Shown here piece by piece: positions 7,925 to 14,367 of a stretch of 64,000 bases of DNA; positions within the stretch are counted from its first letter, which is position 1; the number at the start of each line of letters is the position of its first letter. This DNA is from Rossellomorea arthrocnemi. GTDB lineage: Bacteria; Bacillota; Bacilli; Bacillales; Bacillaceae_B. The translations under genes and the position numbers were made by a program. The notes below the pieces were generated by a model. That model saw nothing but the letters and a program-made list of their open reading frames with translations, was not told the DNA's origin and searched no databases. The stretch is from positions 223,799 to 287,798 of the forward strand of contig NZ_CAJGBF010000005.1 of the NCBI RefSeq assembly GCF_904424705.1. The letters run 5' to 3'.

Positions 7925-8238
7925 GACAGATTTATATATATTATTCTTTTTTGTTCTGTAATCTTTAATTTTGATGTTTAGTAAAAGCACGTATACCCCG
8001 CCCTTATCGTTATCAATTAACCATCCCCTATTGCTCCAACTACTTTTTCGCCTTCTAAAGCAATAAAATAATCATTCCAACCATCATTACAGAGTAAAAC
8101 CTCTTTATGAACTCTATCGTAATTATAGAATGCACTTATTATTTCTTCTATGTATTCTAATGAATGTTTATTAAGACGCCGGGAGCTCACCGCTATCCCA
8201 GCGGAAATCAACCAACTTCTTGCTTCCTCAAAAGCCAC
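7925..8238 (-). pseudogene. Frameshifted GNAT acetyltransferase remnant
   Basis: On the minus strand the frame 8238-8017 gives LNKHSLEYIEEIISAFYNYD followed by an IALEGEKVVGAIG stretch, typical of the first beta-sheet of a GNAT N-acetyltransferase. It stops at GDG*. The next frame continues the same fold with LIDNDKGGVYVLLLN, as if one base were missing or gained near 8018-8024, and then ends early at KSVP*. The acetyl-CoA loop (Q/RxxGxG/A) and all following strands are absent. The 5' end is also irregular and abuts repeat-like sequence (CAGCGGAAATCAACC, 8193-8207). The gene is therefore judged dead. Confidence 0.55.
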
Positions 8239-8463
8239 AAACTACTTAAATAAAGATGCTGCAACAGACCTCCATTCATTCTAATAAGTGGTTAATCAGG
8301 GAAATTTAGTGCATTCATCACTTACTTCATTATGTAATATATGGTTTAATAGATAGTACTATGGGACGATATTAAAGAAGAAGGTTGTGGAAAGGGTCCC
8401 CTTCTGCTTCTTTATAAAGTAAAAGCTGAGAGATTTTTTCTCCTCTTTTTTTTACTTCAAAAT
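8239..8463. other. Intergenic leader before the split sigma gene
   Basis: No gene is seen. An imperfect AAAGAAG...CTTCTTT hairpin lies near 8374-8415. The remainder is AT-rich. Confidence 0.5.
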
Positions 8464-8477
8464 CGAACATATGTTCT
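8464..8477 (+). promoter_or_regulatory. LexA (SOS) box-like palindrome
   Basis: CGAACATATGTTCT matches the Bacillus LexA consensus CGAACRNRYGTTYC at all but the last position. It lies 15 nt before the sigma-factor ATG, where LexA could act as a roadblock repressor. Its function is inferred from sequence only. Confidence 0.6.
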
Positions 8478-8492
8478 ATTGGTGGTGAAAAA

Positions 8493-9068
8493 ATGGATTC
8501 ATTATTGAGTGAATTTTATCGTCATTATCCTCATCTCAAACACAATAAAGCCGTTGAGTCCTTTATCAGTCAATCGGAGAACCAGCAGTTAGTTGAAGAT
8601 TTTTTACGTCACCCCAGTGCATGTAAGGAAGAACGTTTAAACGAAGCTTTTAAAGCCCATTATTTTGATATCCGGTTTACCTCTTACGTCAGTTCATCTC
8701 TTTATTTTCACAGTGTGAACTTCGACAAACATACAAGAAAATATAGCGAGCGACACCCTCTGACCCTGGATAAAAAGGGAGATGAAGAAGGTGGATCGTA
8801 TATCGATCTTGTACCAGATCCGGCATCGGATTTTGCGCCTTTCACCAATTATTCGACCTTAACGGAATGCTTGGAAAATGAAGAACTCTTACAGGCTTAT
8901 AAAACGTTGACCGATAAACAGAAGCATATCCTGGACTTAGCCTATGTGCAGGAATTATCCGATACGGAAATCGCAAGAATGCTTCGTATATCACAACAGG
9001 CCGTGTCCAAGACCCATAGAAAAGCTTTACGCATATTAAAATCCATTATAGAAAAAGGAGAATCATAA
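8493..9068 (+). CDS. SigO-like RNA polymerase sigma factor (region 4 subunit)
   Basis: A 191-residue protein whose C-terminal third (about residues 130-187) is a clear sigma region 4: LTDKQKHILDLAYVQELSDT, then EIARMLRISQQAVSKTHRKA. No recognisable region 2 (-10 recognition) is present in the N-terminal part. The gene 3 nt downstream encodes a short region-2-like protein. This is the arrangement of the two-subunit sigma factor SigO (YvrI) and RsoA (YvrHa) of B. subtilis. It is expected to bind core polymerase with RsoA and drive a small regulon. The start is ATG after GGTGGTG. A LexA-like box precedes it. Confidence 0.8.
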   Translation: MDSLLSEFYRHYPHLKHNKAVESFISQSENQQLVEDFLRHPSACKEERLNEAFKAHYFDIRFTSYVSSSLYFHSVNFDKHTRKYSERHPLTLDKKGDEEGGSYIDLVPDPASDFAPFTNYSTLTECLENEELLQAYKTLTDKQKHILDLAYVQELSDTEIARMLRISQQAVSKTHRKALRILKSIIEKGES

Positions 9069-9071
9069 ACC

Positions 9072-9293
9072 ATGGGAATTCTATACGATCTAGTAAAAGA
9101 AGCGCAGGGCAACACGGAATATGAAACGAAGGTCATCCGGACGTTCGAACCGAAGATCAAGAAATCATTGTACCTGACCCGTGTCGAGAATAGAGAAGAT
9201 CTCGAACAGGAGTTAAAGATCAAATTGATCCGGTATGTCCGGGACTATTCACTGGAGAATGTACCGGGATTATTTGATGTGAATGAACAATAA
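9072..9293 (+). CDS. RsoA-like co-sigma factor (region 2 subunit)
   Basis: A 73-residue protein. The segment RTFEPKIKKSLYLTRVENRE, followed by DLEQELKIKLIRYVRDY, resembles sigma region 2.1-2.2 (core-binding helices), as in RsoA of B. subtilis, which supplies the missing region 2 to SigO. It begins 3 nt after the sigma gene, behind its GGAG site, so the two are co-translated. A strong terminator follows. Identification rests on size, context and helix pattern. Confidence 0.75.
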   Translation: MGILYDLVKEAQGNTEYETKVIRTFEPKIKKSLYLTRVENREDLEQELKIKLIRYVRDYSLENVPGLFDVNEQ

Positions 9294-9297
9294 GGAG

Positions 9298-9334
9298 AGG
9301 ACAAGCGCCCAATTGCGGGTGCTTGTCCTTTTTC
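9298..9334 (+). terminator. Terminator after the split sigma operon
   Basis: AGGACAAGC and GCTTGTCCT form a 9-bp stem, extended by GCCC/GGGT, and are followed by T-rich sequence. Confidence 0.85.
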
Positions 9335-9497
9335 CTTGTACTGATCTTTTAGATGTTTTTTTGAATAAAGGTTGTCTTTTTCCCCTGCAGATCTTCTTTA
9401 TACAGTGTAAGGCAAGAACAAAGAGTGAGAAGGATTGGGATGGTCTTTCTTCCTCTTCATCCCCTTTGCCTAAACCATATCAAGGGAGCGATGATGA

Positions 9498-10130
9498 ATG
9501 AATTGGACACGAACATTACGACAAGGTGATTCGGGCAGTGACGTGAAGGAGCTTCAAATCCGCGTTGCGGGCTGGGCAGCAAGTTCCCCTTCGAAAACGT
9601 ATGTATCTGTGGACGGGGCATTCGGTCCGGGAACAGAAGCAGCCGTTAAACGGTTCCAGAGTGCATATGGACTTTCAGCTGACGGAATTGCCGGAGAGCA
9701 AACACATAGTCAGCTGAATGCACTTGAAGACAGCGACGGATCGACGGTCCACTTTGCATTCAGTGAATTCTATTCCAAGGACGGAAGCGGCTTTTCTGGA
9801 GGGAACGTCGGGTCAACTCAGGTAAAAGAGAATGTGAGACGACTCATGTACAAGCTCGAAGCCCTTCGAAAAAAACTGGGGAACCCACCCATGGTCATCA
9901 ATTCCGGATTTAGAAGCATCACCCATAATCGAAATGTCGGCGGTGCCTCTAACAGTATGCATACGTATGGAATCGCAGCGGATGTGGATCCTTCAGGAAA
10001 GACACCGGCTCAAGTGGCGGAAGTCGCTAAAACATGCGGTTTCAGCGGGATCATCAAATACTCGACATTCGTTCATAATGACAGTCGCATTGAGTACCCG
10101 TATGGTGCGGGATCGTATTACTGGGCTTAA
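9498..10130 (+). CDS. Peptidoglycan-binding M15-type D-Ala-D-Ala carboxypeptidase
   Basis: A 210-residue two-domain hydrolase. Residues 7-75 form a PG_binding_1 domain (RQGDSGSDVKELQ, VDGAFGPGTEAAVKRFQ). Residues 85-210 form a peptidase M15A-like zinc domain with SGFRS, the HTYGIAADVD metal motif and the terminal histidine in TFVHND. It is expected to cut stem peptides of peptidoglycan. No signal peptide is present, as with phage-type endolysins that need a holin or lysis to reach the wall. The start is ATG 9498 with AAGGGAG 11 nt upstream. It is followed 20 nt later by an amidase gene. Confidence 0.85.
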   Translation: MNWTRTLRQGDSGSDVKELQIRVAGWAASSPSKTYVSVDGAFGPGTEAAVKRFQSAYGLSADGIAGEQTHSQLNALEDSDGSTVHFAFSEFYSKDGSGFSGGNVGSTQVKENVRRLMYKLEALRKKLGNPPMVINSGFRSITHNRNVGGASNSMHTYGIAADVDPSGKTPAQVAEVAKTCGFSGIIKYSTFVHNDSRIEYPYGAGSYYWA

Positions 10131-10150
10131 GTAGAAAAGGGGGAAAACAT

Positions 10151-10693
10151 ATGCCAATCATCGTACTTGATCCAGGCCACGGGGGAACCGACCCCGGAGC
10201 TGTTGGAAACGGGCTGCAGGAAAAGGACCTTACGTTAACGATCGGTCTGAAGGTGAAGCAATTACTGGAAGCAAACTATATCGTTGATGTTCGTTTAACC
10301 AGGGAAGCGGACGTCTTTGTTGAACTGGCGGAGAGGGCAGATTTCGCCAATAACCTTGGGGCCGCTTACTTCGTATCCCTCCACCACAATGCAGGTGGAG
10401 GCACCGGCTTCGAAAGCTACATTTATCCTGGTACAAGCTCTTCGGAAACGGGAAGACGACAGGACGTTATACATGAAGAGATCATGAATTTCCTCTCAGG
10501 CTACAGTTTACGGAACCGCGGTCAAAAAGAAGCCAACTTCTCCGTATTAAGAGAAACGTCCATGCCTGCTATCTTACTTGAAAACCTCTTTATCGACAGT
10601 GTGAATGATACGAATCTCTTAAAAGACCCTACCTTCATCACCGGGCTTTCAACCTCAATTGCGTCAGGCATCGGAAAGGCATTGAATCTCTAG
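10151..10693 (+). CDS. N-acetylmuramoyl-L-alanine amidase (Amidase_3)
   Basis: A 180-residue protein that is just the catalytic domain of the CwlC/CwlV class. It has the DPGHGGTDPGAVG zinc motif at residues 6-18, a metal glutamate in LQEKDLTL, the SLHHNA histidine near residue 77 and the catalytic glutamate in ILLENLFI. It would cleave the bond between muramic acid and L-alanine. There is no signal peptide or wall-binding domain. It forms an operon with the M15 peptidase upstream and a YvrJ peptide downstream, so it looks like part of a cell-lysis set. Confidence 0.9.
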   Translation: MPIIVLDPGHGGTDPGAVGNGLQEKDLTLTIGLKVKQLLEANYIVDVRLTREADVFVELAERADFANNLGAAYFVSLHHNAGGGTGFESYIYPGTSSSETGRRQDVIHEEIMNFLSGYSLRNRGQKEANFSVLRETSMPAILLENLFIDSVNDTNLLKDPTFITGLSTSIASGIGKALNL

Positions 10694-10726
10694 CTGGATA
10701 GGCTGATTTGGAAAGGAGAAGCACAA

Positions 10727-10879
10727 ATGGATTATTCCGTATTTGTACAATTACTTGGTAATTTCGGATTTCCCATTGCCGTCACACTCTTTCTATTAGT
10801 GAAGCTTGAGAAGAAATTGGAACAGCTCGAGCTTGCCATTCATGCTCTATCAAAATCGTTAAATAAAAATGGAAAATAA
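10727..10879 (+). CDS. YvrJ family small membrane protein
   Basis: A 50-residue peptide: MDYSVFVQLLGNFGFPIAVT, then LFLLVKLEKKLEQLELAI. It has one transmembrane helix with the GNFGFPIAV signature, followed by a charged helix, which matches the YvrJ family. In B. subtilis yvrJ belongs to the sigO-rsoA locus, supporting the identity of the split sigma factor here. Its role is not established. Size and topology would also suit a small holin. The start is ATG with AAAGGAG 8 nt upstream. Confidence 0.8.
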   Translation: MDYSVFVQLLGNFGFPIAVTLFLLVKLEKKLEQLELAIHALSKSLNKNGK

Positions 10880-10923
10880 CCTGAGAATCGGTTAATCTAG
10901 TGATTTCGAACAAGCAACATCTC

Positions 10924-10953
10924 CGCCTCCTACATACACCATAGTAGGAGGTG
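10924..10953 (+). promoter_or_regulatory. Hairpin covering the ribosome site of the nucleoside hydrolase
   Basis: CCTCCTAC (10926-10933) and GTAGGAGG (10944-10951) form a perfect 8-bp stem around a 10-nt loop, extendable by G-T and C-G pairs. The right arm contains the only ribosome site of the next gene. With TTTT after it, the hairpin may also act as a weak terminator for the lysis operon. Confidence 0.6.
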
Positions 10954-11907
10954 TTTTCTATTAAAAAAATTATTCTATTTTCAGATACCGGCATAGATGA
11001 TGCGATTGCCTTGATCTATGCCTTAAAGAATCCTGACATAGATGTACTGGCCGTTGTCAGTGGATTTGGTAACACAGACCGGAACAAAAGTTATCGAAAT
11101 GCAACCTATCTATTAAGTTTATCAGGTCATGAAGAAATACCGGTCATTGCCGGAAGCACACGGCCATTAAATGGTGAGGAACCTGAGTTTTTCCCTGATA
11201 TTCACGGAGTGGAAGGACTTGGACCGCTACTCCCACCAGATCCCGAAGAACGATATGGGAACAAAACCAATTTCAGTAAGTTGTTTCAGTTGATCAAGAA
11301 GCATCCTGGTGAAATAACGATTGTGAACGTGGGAAGGTGTACGTCTCTTGCTATCGCCTGGCTCTTAAGTCCCGAAGTCATGACTCTGGTGAAGGAAACG
11401 TATATTATGGGAGGGGCCTTTCTCGTTCCAGGGAATGTCACAGCAGTAGCCGAAGCGAACTTTTACGGTGATGCAGTGGCAGCGGACATTGTGTGCAGGT
11501 TTGCTCCGAACCTGACTGTGATCCCGTTGAATGTCACAAGAAAAGCTCTCCTCACACCAGCACAAGTGGATTTCATCCATTCCAGGGCCAAGACGCCGTT
11601 GGATCAAATCATCAAGCCCATCCTGGACTTTTACTACGAAGCTTATCAGCAGCTGGAGCCGGGAATTGCAGGGACTCCCCAACACGATCTCTCTGCTGTC
11701 ATGGCAGCCGCAGCAATCAGTGGGCTGTTCACCTACGAGAAACGGGGGATCCGTGTCCAGCATGAAGAAAGCTATTCCAACGGCTTGAGCATCGCTGACT
11801 TCAGACCGGGGACCACAAACTGTTTTGGGACAGGCTGTTCACGAATAGCGGTTTCGATCGATGAGGATGTCTTTCTGTCAAATGTGTTGGATGTATTAAC
11901 CCAATAA
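10951..11907 (+). CDS. Inosine-uridine preferring nucleoside hydrolase
   Basis: A 318-residue IunH-type hydrolase that splits the N-glycosidic bond of nucleosides using a bound calcium. The metal motif is SDTGIDDAIALIYAL at the N-terminus (SDTG for the usual DTDPG/DCDPG, so the second family aspartate is replaced). GGAFLVPGNVTAVAEANFYG includes the active-site loop, NVTRKALL follows, and the late metal aspartate is in QHDLSAV. Start: the frame can open at GTG 10951, but that codon overlaps the ribosome site GTAGGAGG. ATT 10960 lies 8 nt after it and gives IKKIILF, the usual family beginning. An ATT start is therefore likely. Confidence 0.85.
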   Translation: MFSIKKIILFSDTGIDDAIALIYALKNPDIDVLAVVSGFGNTDRNKSYRNATYLLSLSGHEEIPVIAGSTRPLNGEEPEFFPDIHGVEGLGPLLPPDPEERYGNKTNFSKLFQLIKKHPGEITIVNVGRCTSLAIAWLLSPEVMTLVKETYIMGGAFLVPGNVTAVAEANFYGDAVAADIVCRFAPNLTVIPLNVTRKALLTPAQVDFIHSRAKTPLDQIIKPILDFYYEAYQQLEPGIAGTPQHDLSAVMAAAAISGLFTYEKRGIRVQHEESYSNGLSIADFRPGTTNCFGTGCSRIAVSIDEDVFLSNVLDVLTQ

Positions 11908-11908
11908 T

Positions 11909-11953
11909 GAAAAAAACATGAAACCGGGCTGCACAAAGGTTTCATGTTTTTTT
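11909..11953 (+). terminator. Terminator after the nucleoside hydrolase
   Basis: AAAAAACATGAAACC and GGTTTCATGTTTTTT form a long stem ending in a T run. Confidence 0.85.
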
Positions 11954-12018
11954 ATTTTTTGAAGTGTATAGGACAATCTTGGATCCGGGAAGCCTTAGAG
12001 TAAGGAGGCGATGTATAC

Positions 12019-12117
12019 ATGGATACATTCGAAGTATTATCTCTGATGCTCAGCTTTGGGATGTTTGTAATTGCGATTCTGAAATATAAAGATAATGATG
12101 AAAATAAACATTCATAA
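12019..12117 (+). CDS. Putative holin-like toxin peptide
   Basis: A 32-residue peptide: MDTFEVLSLMLSFGMFVIAI, then LKYKDNDENKHS. A single N-terminal hydrophobic helix with a short charged tail matches the 'putative holin-like toxin' (Hol_Tox) pattern, which includes type I toxin-antitoxin toxins of Firmicutes. The start is ATG 12019, 10 nt after AAGGAGG. A terminator hairpin follows directly. If type I, an antisense RNA should overlap the gene or its 3' end. None can be proved from sequence. Confidence 0.7.
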   Translation: MDTFEVLSLMLSFGMFVIAILKYKDNDENKHS

Positions 12118-12146
12118 ACACGCTCTTATAGCGTGTTATTTTTTTG
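12118..12146 (+). terminator. Terminator after the holin-like peptide
   Basis: ACACGC and GCGTGT pair around TCTTATA, followed by T-rich sequence. Confidence 0.75.
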
Positions 12147-12187
12147 TGAAAAAACATTTCCAATCGCAAAGGGAGGTGTCTTACATT

Positions 12188-13279
12188 CTATTCTTTATTC
12201 ATGATTGAATTCAGGTCCACCTCATACAACTTATCATCATTTTCACGGGGGATCCCGCGTCCATCTGTATTGTTGGACACAAAATAAAGGATATCCCCTT
12301 CCACCAACACATCCCTGACACGGCCAAAACCGCTGAGCAAATCGGATACCGTTTGAGTTTCTGTATCAAACCGCTTCACGCTTTGACCAGCGAGGGATGC
12401 GAACAAAAAATCTCCATTCCAGAAGTCCGCTCCAGACGGGGCCCAGGACGGTTCTCCAGAGTGTGCCAGAGGGGTAGTCAACGAATTCCCCTCCTCATCA
12501 CCTGTGATCTTCGGCCATCCGTAATTGTTCCCGGCCTTTATCAGATTGACTTCATCATATCCATTCGGGCCATGTTCGGTTTCATAAAGCTCTCCGTCCT
12601 GATTCCAGGAGAGACCTTGAGGGTTCCGGTGACCGTAGCTGTAAACATATGAATGTTCAAATGGATTATCCGCCGGTATTCCACCATCCAAATCCATACG
12701 AAGAATTTTCCCTCCAAGGAAAGAGAGGTCTTGAGCGTTATCCTGCCTGGTGGCATCTCCGGCGGTAATATAGAGCCTGTGATCGGGACCGATTTCAAGC
12801 CTTCCACCCTGATGATATTGACCGCTTGGAATCCGGTCTAACAACACTTCTTCCTCAGTCCATTCGTTTAAGGTCCGCTTCAGAGTAACAACCCGGTTGT
12901 AATGGTCACCGGAATCATCGTACGTATAATAAGCAAAGGCCCGCTGATTGTCCTTAAAGTCCGGGTGAAGCACAAAGCCCAACAAGCCTGCTTCAGGCCG
13001 GTCCGATAATGGCTTGGACAGACTGGTATTGACAACAGATTTCTTTCCATCCTTTATTTCAACGATCCCACCGGTCCGTTGTGTGATATAGAATACATCA
13101 CCTTTCTTCTGGATGGACCAGGGAATGGAGAGATCCTGTGCCACCACTTTACTCTCCACACTCGGCTTGTTGACGGATTCACTTTCTTTCTGCTGTACTT
13201 CCGGCTGTCCAAACGAGCACGCACTAAGTAGTAAGCTTTGACCAATGATCAACACGAGCCAACTCATTTTGATTTTCAT
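12188..13279 (-). CDS. PQQ-dependent sugar dehydrogenase-like lipoprotein
   Basis: A 363-residue lipoprotein with lipobox LLLSACS (cysteine about residue 21). A six-bladed propeller of the soluble glucose/sorbosone dehydrogenase family follows: SIPWSIQ, GLLGFVLHPDFKDN, QYHQGGRLEIGPD, YGHRNPQGLSW, the TEHGPNGYDEVN signature, NNYGWP and FWNGDFLFASL. Members are periplasmic or surface aldose dehydrogenases using PQQ. The genuine substrate in Bacillaceae is not established. It is monocistronic on the minus strand. Confidence 0.88.
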   Translation of the reverse strand: MKIKMSWLVLIIGQSLLLSACSFGQPEVQQKESESVNKPSVESKVVAQDLSIPWSIQKKGDVFYITQRTGGIVEIKDGKKSVVNTSLSKPLSDRPEAGLLGFVLHPDFKDNQRAFAYYTYDDSGDHYNRVVTLKRTLNEWTEEEVLLDRIPSGQYHQGGRLEIGPDHRLYITAGDATRQDNAQDLSFLGGKILRMDLDGGIPADNPFEHSYVYSYGHRNPQGLSWNQDGELYETEHGPNGYDEVNLIKAGNNYGWPKITGDEEGNSLTTPLAHSGEPSWAPSGADFWNGDFLFASLAGQSVKRFDTETQTVSDLLSGFGRVRDVLVEGDILYFVSNNTDGRGIPRENDDKLYEVDLNSIMNKE

Positions 13280-13337
13280 TTTACCAGCTCCCCATAATCG
13301 CTTTTTTAACCAGTATGGACAACGGAAGATGTTCTCA

Positions 13338-14207
13338 TTACTTTGCCGGTTGTTGGATCACTTCCTGGATCGCTTTTGCCACACCATCCTCTTTGTTCGT
13401 TGACGTGATGAATGGACAGAATTCTTTCACCTGATCCAAGGCATTCCCCATGGCAACAGGTCTTCCGACTACTTTCATCATGGACATATCGTTAAGATTA
13501 TCCCCCATGGCCATGGCATTCTCCCCTGACAGCCCCCTGTCCTTCAGGAGCTTCTCCAGAGCGACTCCTTTTTGGGCTTCTAGGCTATTCACTTCAATAT
13601 TTTCTTTACCGGATGAACTGATGGCAATGCCCGACAGTTCATTTAATTTCTCATTGGCCAAAGCCAATTGTTTATCGTCAAAAGAGAAAACAAGAAATTT
13701 GTATACAAGCTTGGATGCATCTTCAAATAAAACCCCGTAATCGTCCACCAGTTTAATGTGACCTTTTTCAAATCGTTCTCTTGCAGATTGTCTCACCTGT
13801 TCTTCTGATATGCCGGGGTTGGCGGTTGTAAAGATGTCTACGATCAACTCGACTCCCATTTCATAGTTTTCCGTATACGTGCCCTGGTCTGTGTAAATTT
13901 CAAAGTATATGCCTGTTTCTTTCAAAACAGAGGCAATCTCTTTTGCACGAGCTGATTCAATTCCCGCCTGATAGATGATTTCACCTTGTTTATTCCGCAC
14001 TTCTGCTCCATTTGCACAGACGATATCACATGAGATGCCTGCCTCTTGTATAACATAACGGGCTTCCTCATAAGACCTGCCTGTCGCAACAACGACTTCG
14101 ATTCCCTGCTGCTGTGCATCCAGGATAGCCTGTTTATTCGCTTCACTGATTTCCTGATTTTCATTTAGTAGCGTTCCGTCCATATCTGTAGCAATCAATG
14201 TAATCAT
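13338..14207 (-). CDS. Cof-type HAD-IIB family phosphatase
   Basis: A 289-residue HAD hydrolase. Motif I is DMDGTLLNE (nucleophile Asp and acid/base Asp), motif II is the threonine in VVATGRSY, then lysine in SLEAQKGVAL, and motif IV is MGDNLNDMSMM. The C2B cap lies between. The family dephosphorylates small phosphorylated sugars and cofactors, and YwtE/YcsE-like proteins are the nearest recognised type. Substrate is unknown. The protein is cytosolic. Confidence 0.9.
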   Translation of the reverse strand: MITLIATDMDGTLLNENQEISEANKQAILDAQQQGIEVVVATGRSYEEARYVIQEAGISCDIVCANGAEVRNKQGEIIYQAGIESARAKEIASVLKETGIYFEIYTDQGTYTENYEMGVELIVDIFTTANPGISEEQVRQSARERFEKGHIKLVDDYGVLFEDASKLVYKFLVFSFDDKQLALANEKLNELSGIAISSSGKENIEVNSLEAQKGVALEKLLKDRGLSGENAMAMGDNLNDMSMMKVVGRPVAMGNALDQVKEFCPFITSTNKEDGVAKAIQEVIQQPAK

Positions 14208-14286
14208 TTGTAAGCACCTTCCTGTTGTTGAATATTCGTAATTTAGTCATTGTATCATGAAACATTTATCGTTTTGTACTGAACAA

Positions 14287-14360
14287 CCTCCTGAGGATGA
14301 ATACCCCGGGAGAAATAGGGTATGAGAATAAAGAGTACTTTCGTCAACTACGTCAGGAGG
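14287..14360 (+). promoter_or_regulatory. Possible structured leader of the BCCT gene
   Basis: CCTCCTGA (14287-14294) is complementary to TCAGGAGG (14353-14360), the ribosome site of the next gene, and a nested TACCC/GGGTA pair lies between. The pairing could gate translation. Support is limited to an 8-bp complementarity. Confidence 0.35.
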
Positions 14361-14367
14361 GTAACAC

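Noticed and set aside
8493..10879. Complete prophage
   Set aside because: Apart from hydrolases and small membrane peptides, no integrase, capsid, portal, terminase or tail genes are present, and chromosomal genes flank both sides closely.
11365..11788. Frames on both strands inside the nucleoside hydrolase gene
   Set aside because: The hydrolase motifs are continuous through this region, and the other frames have biased, motif-free composition.
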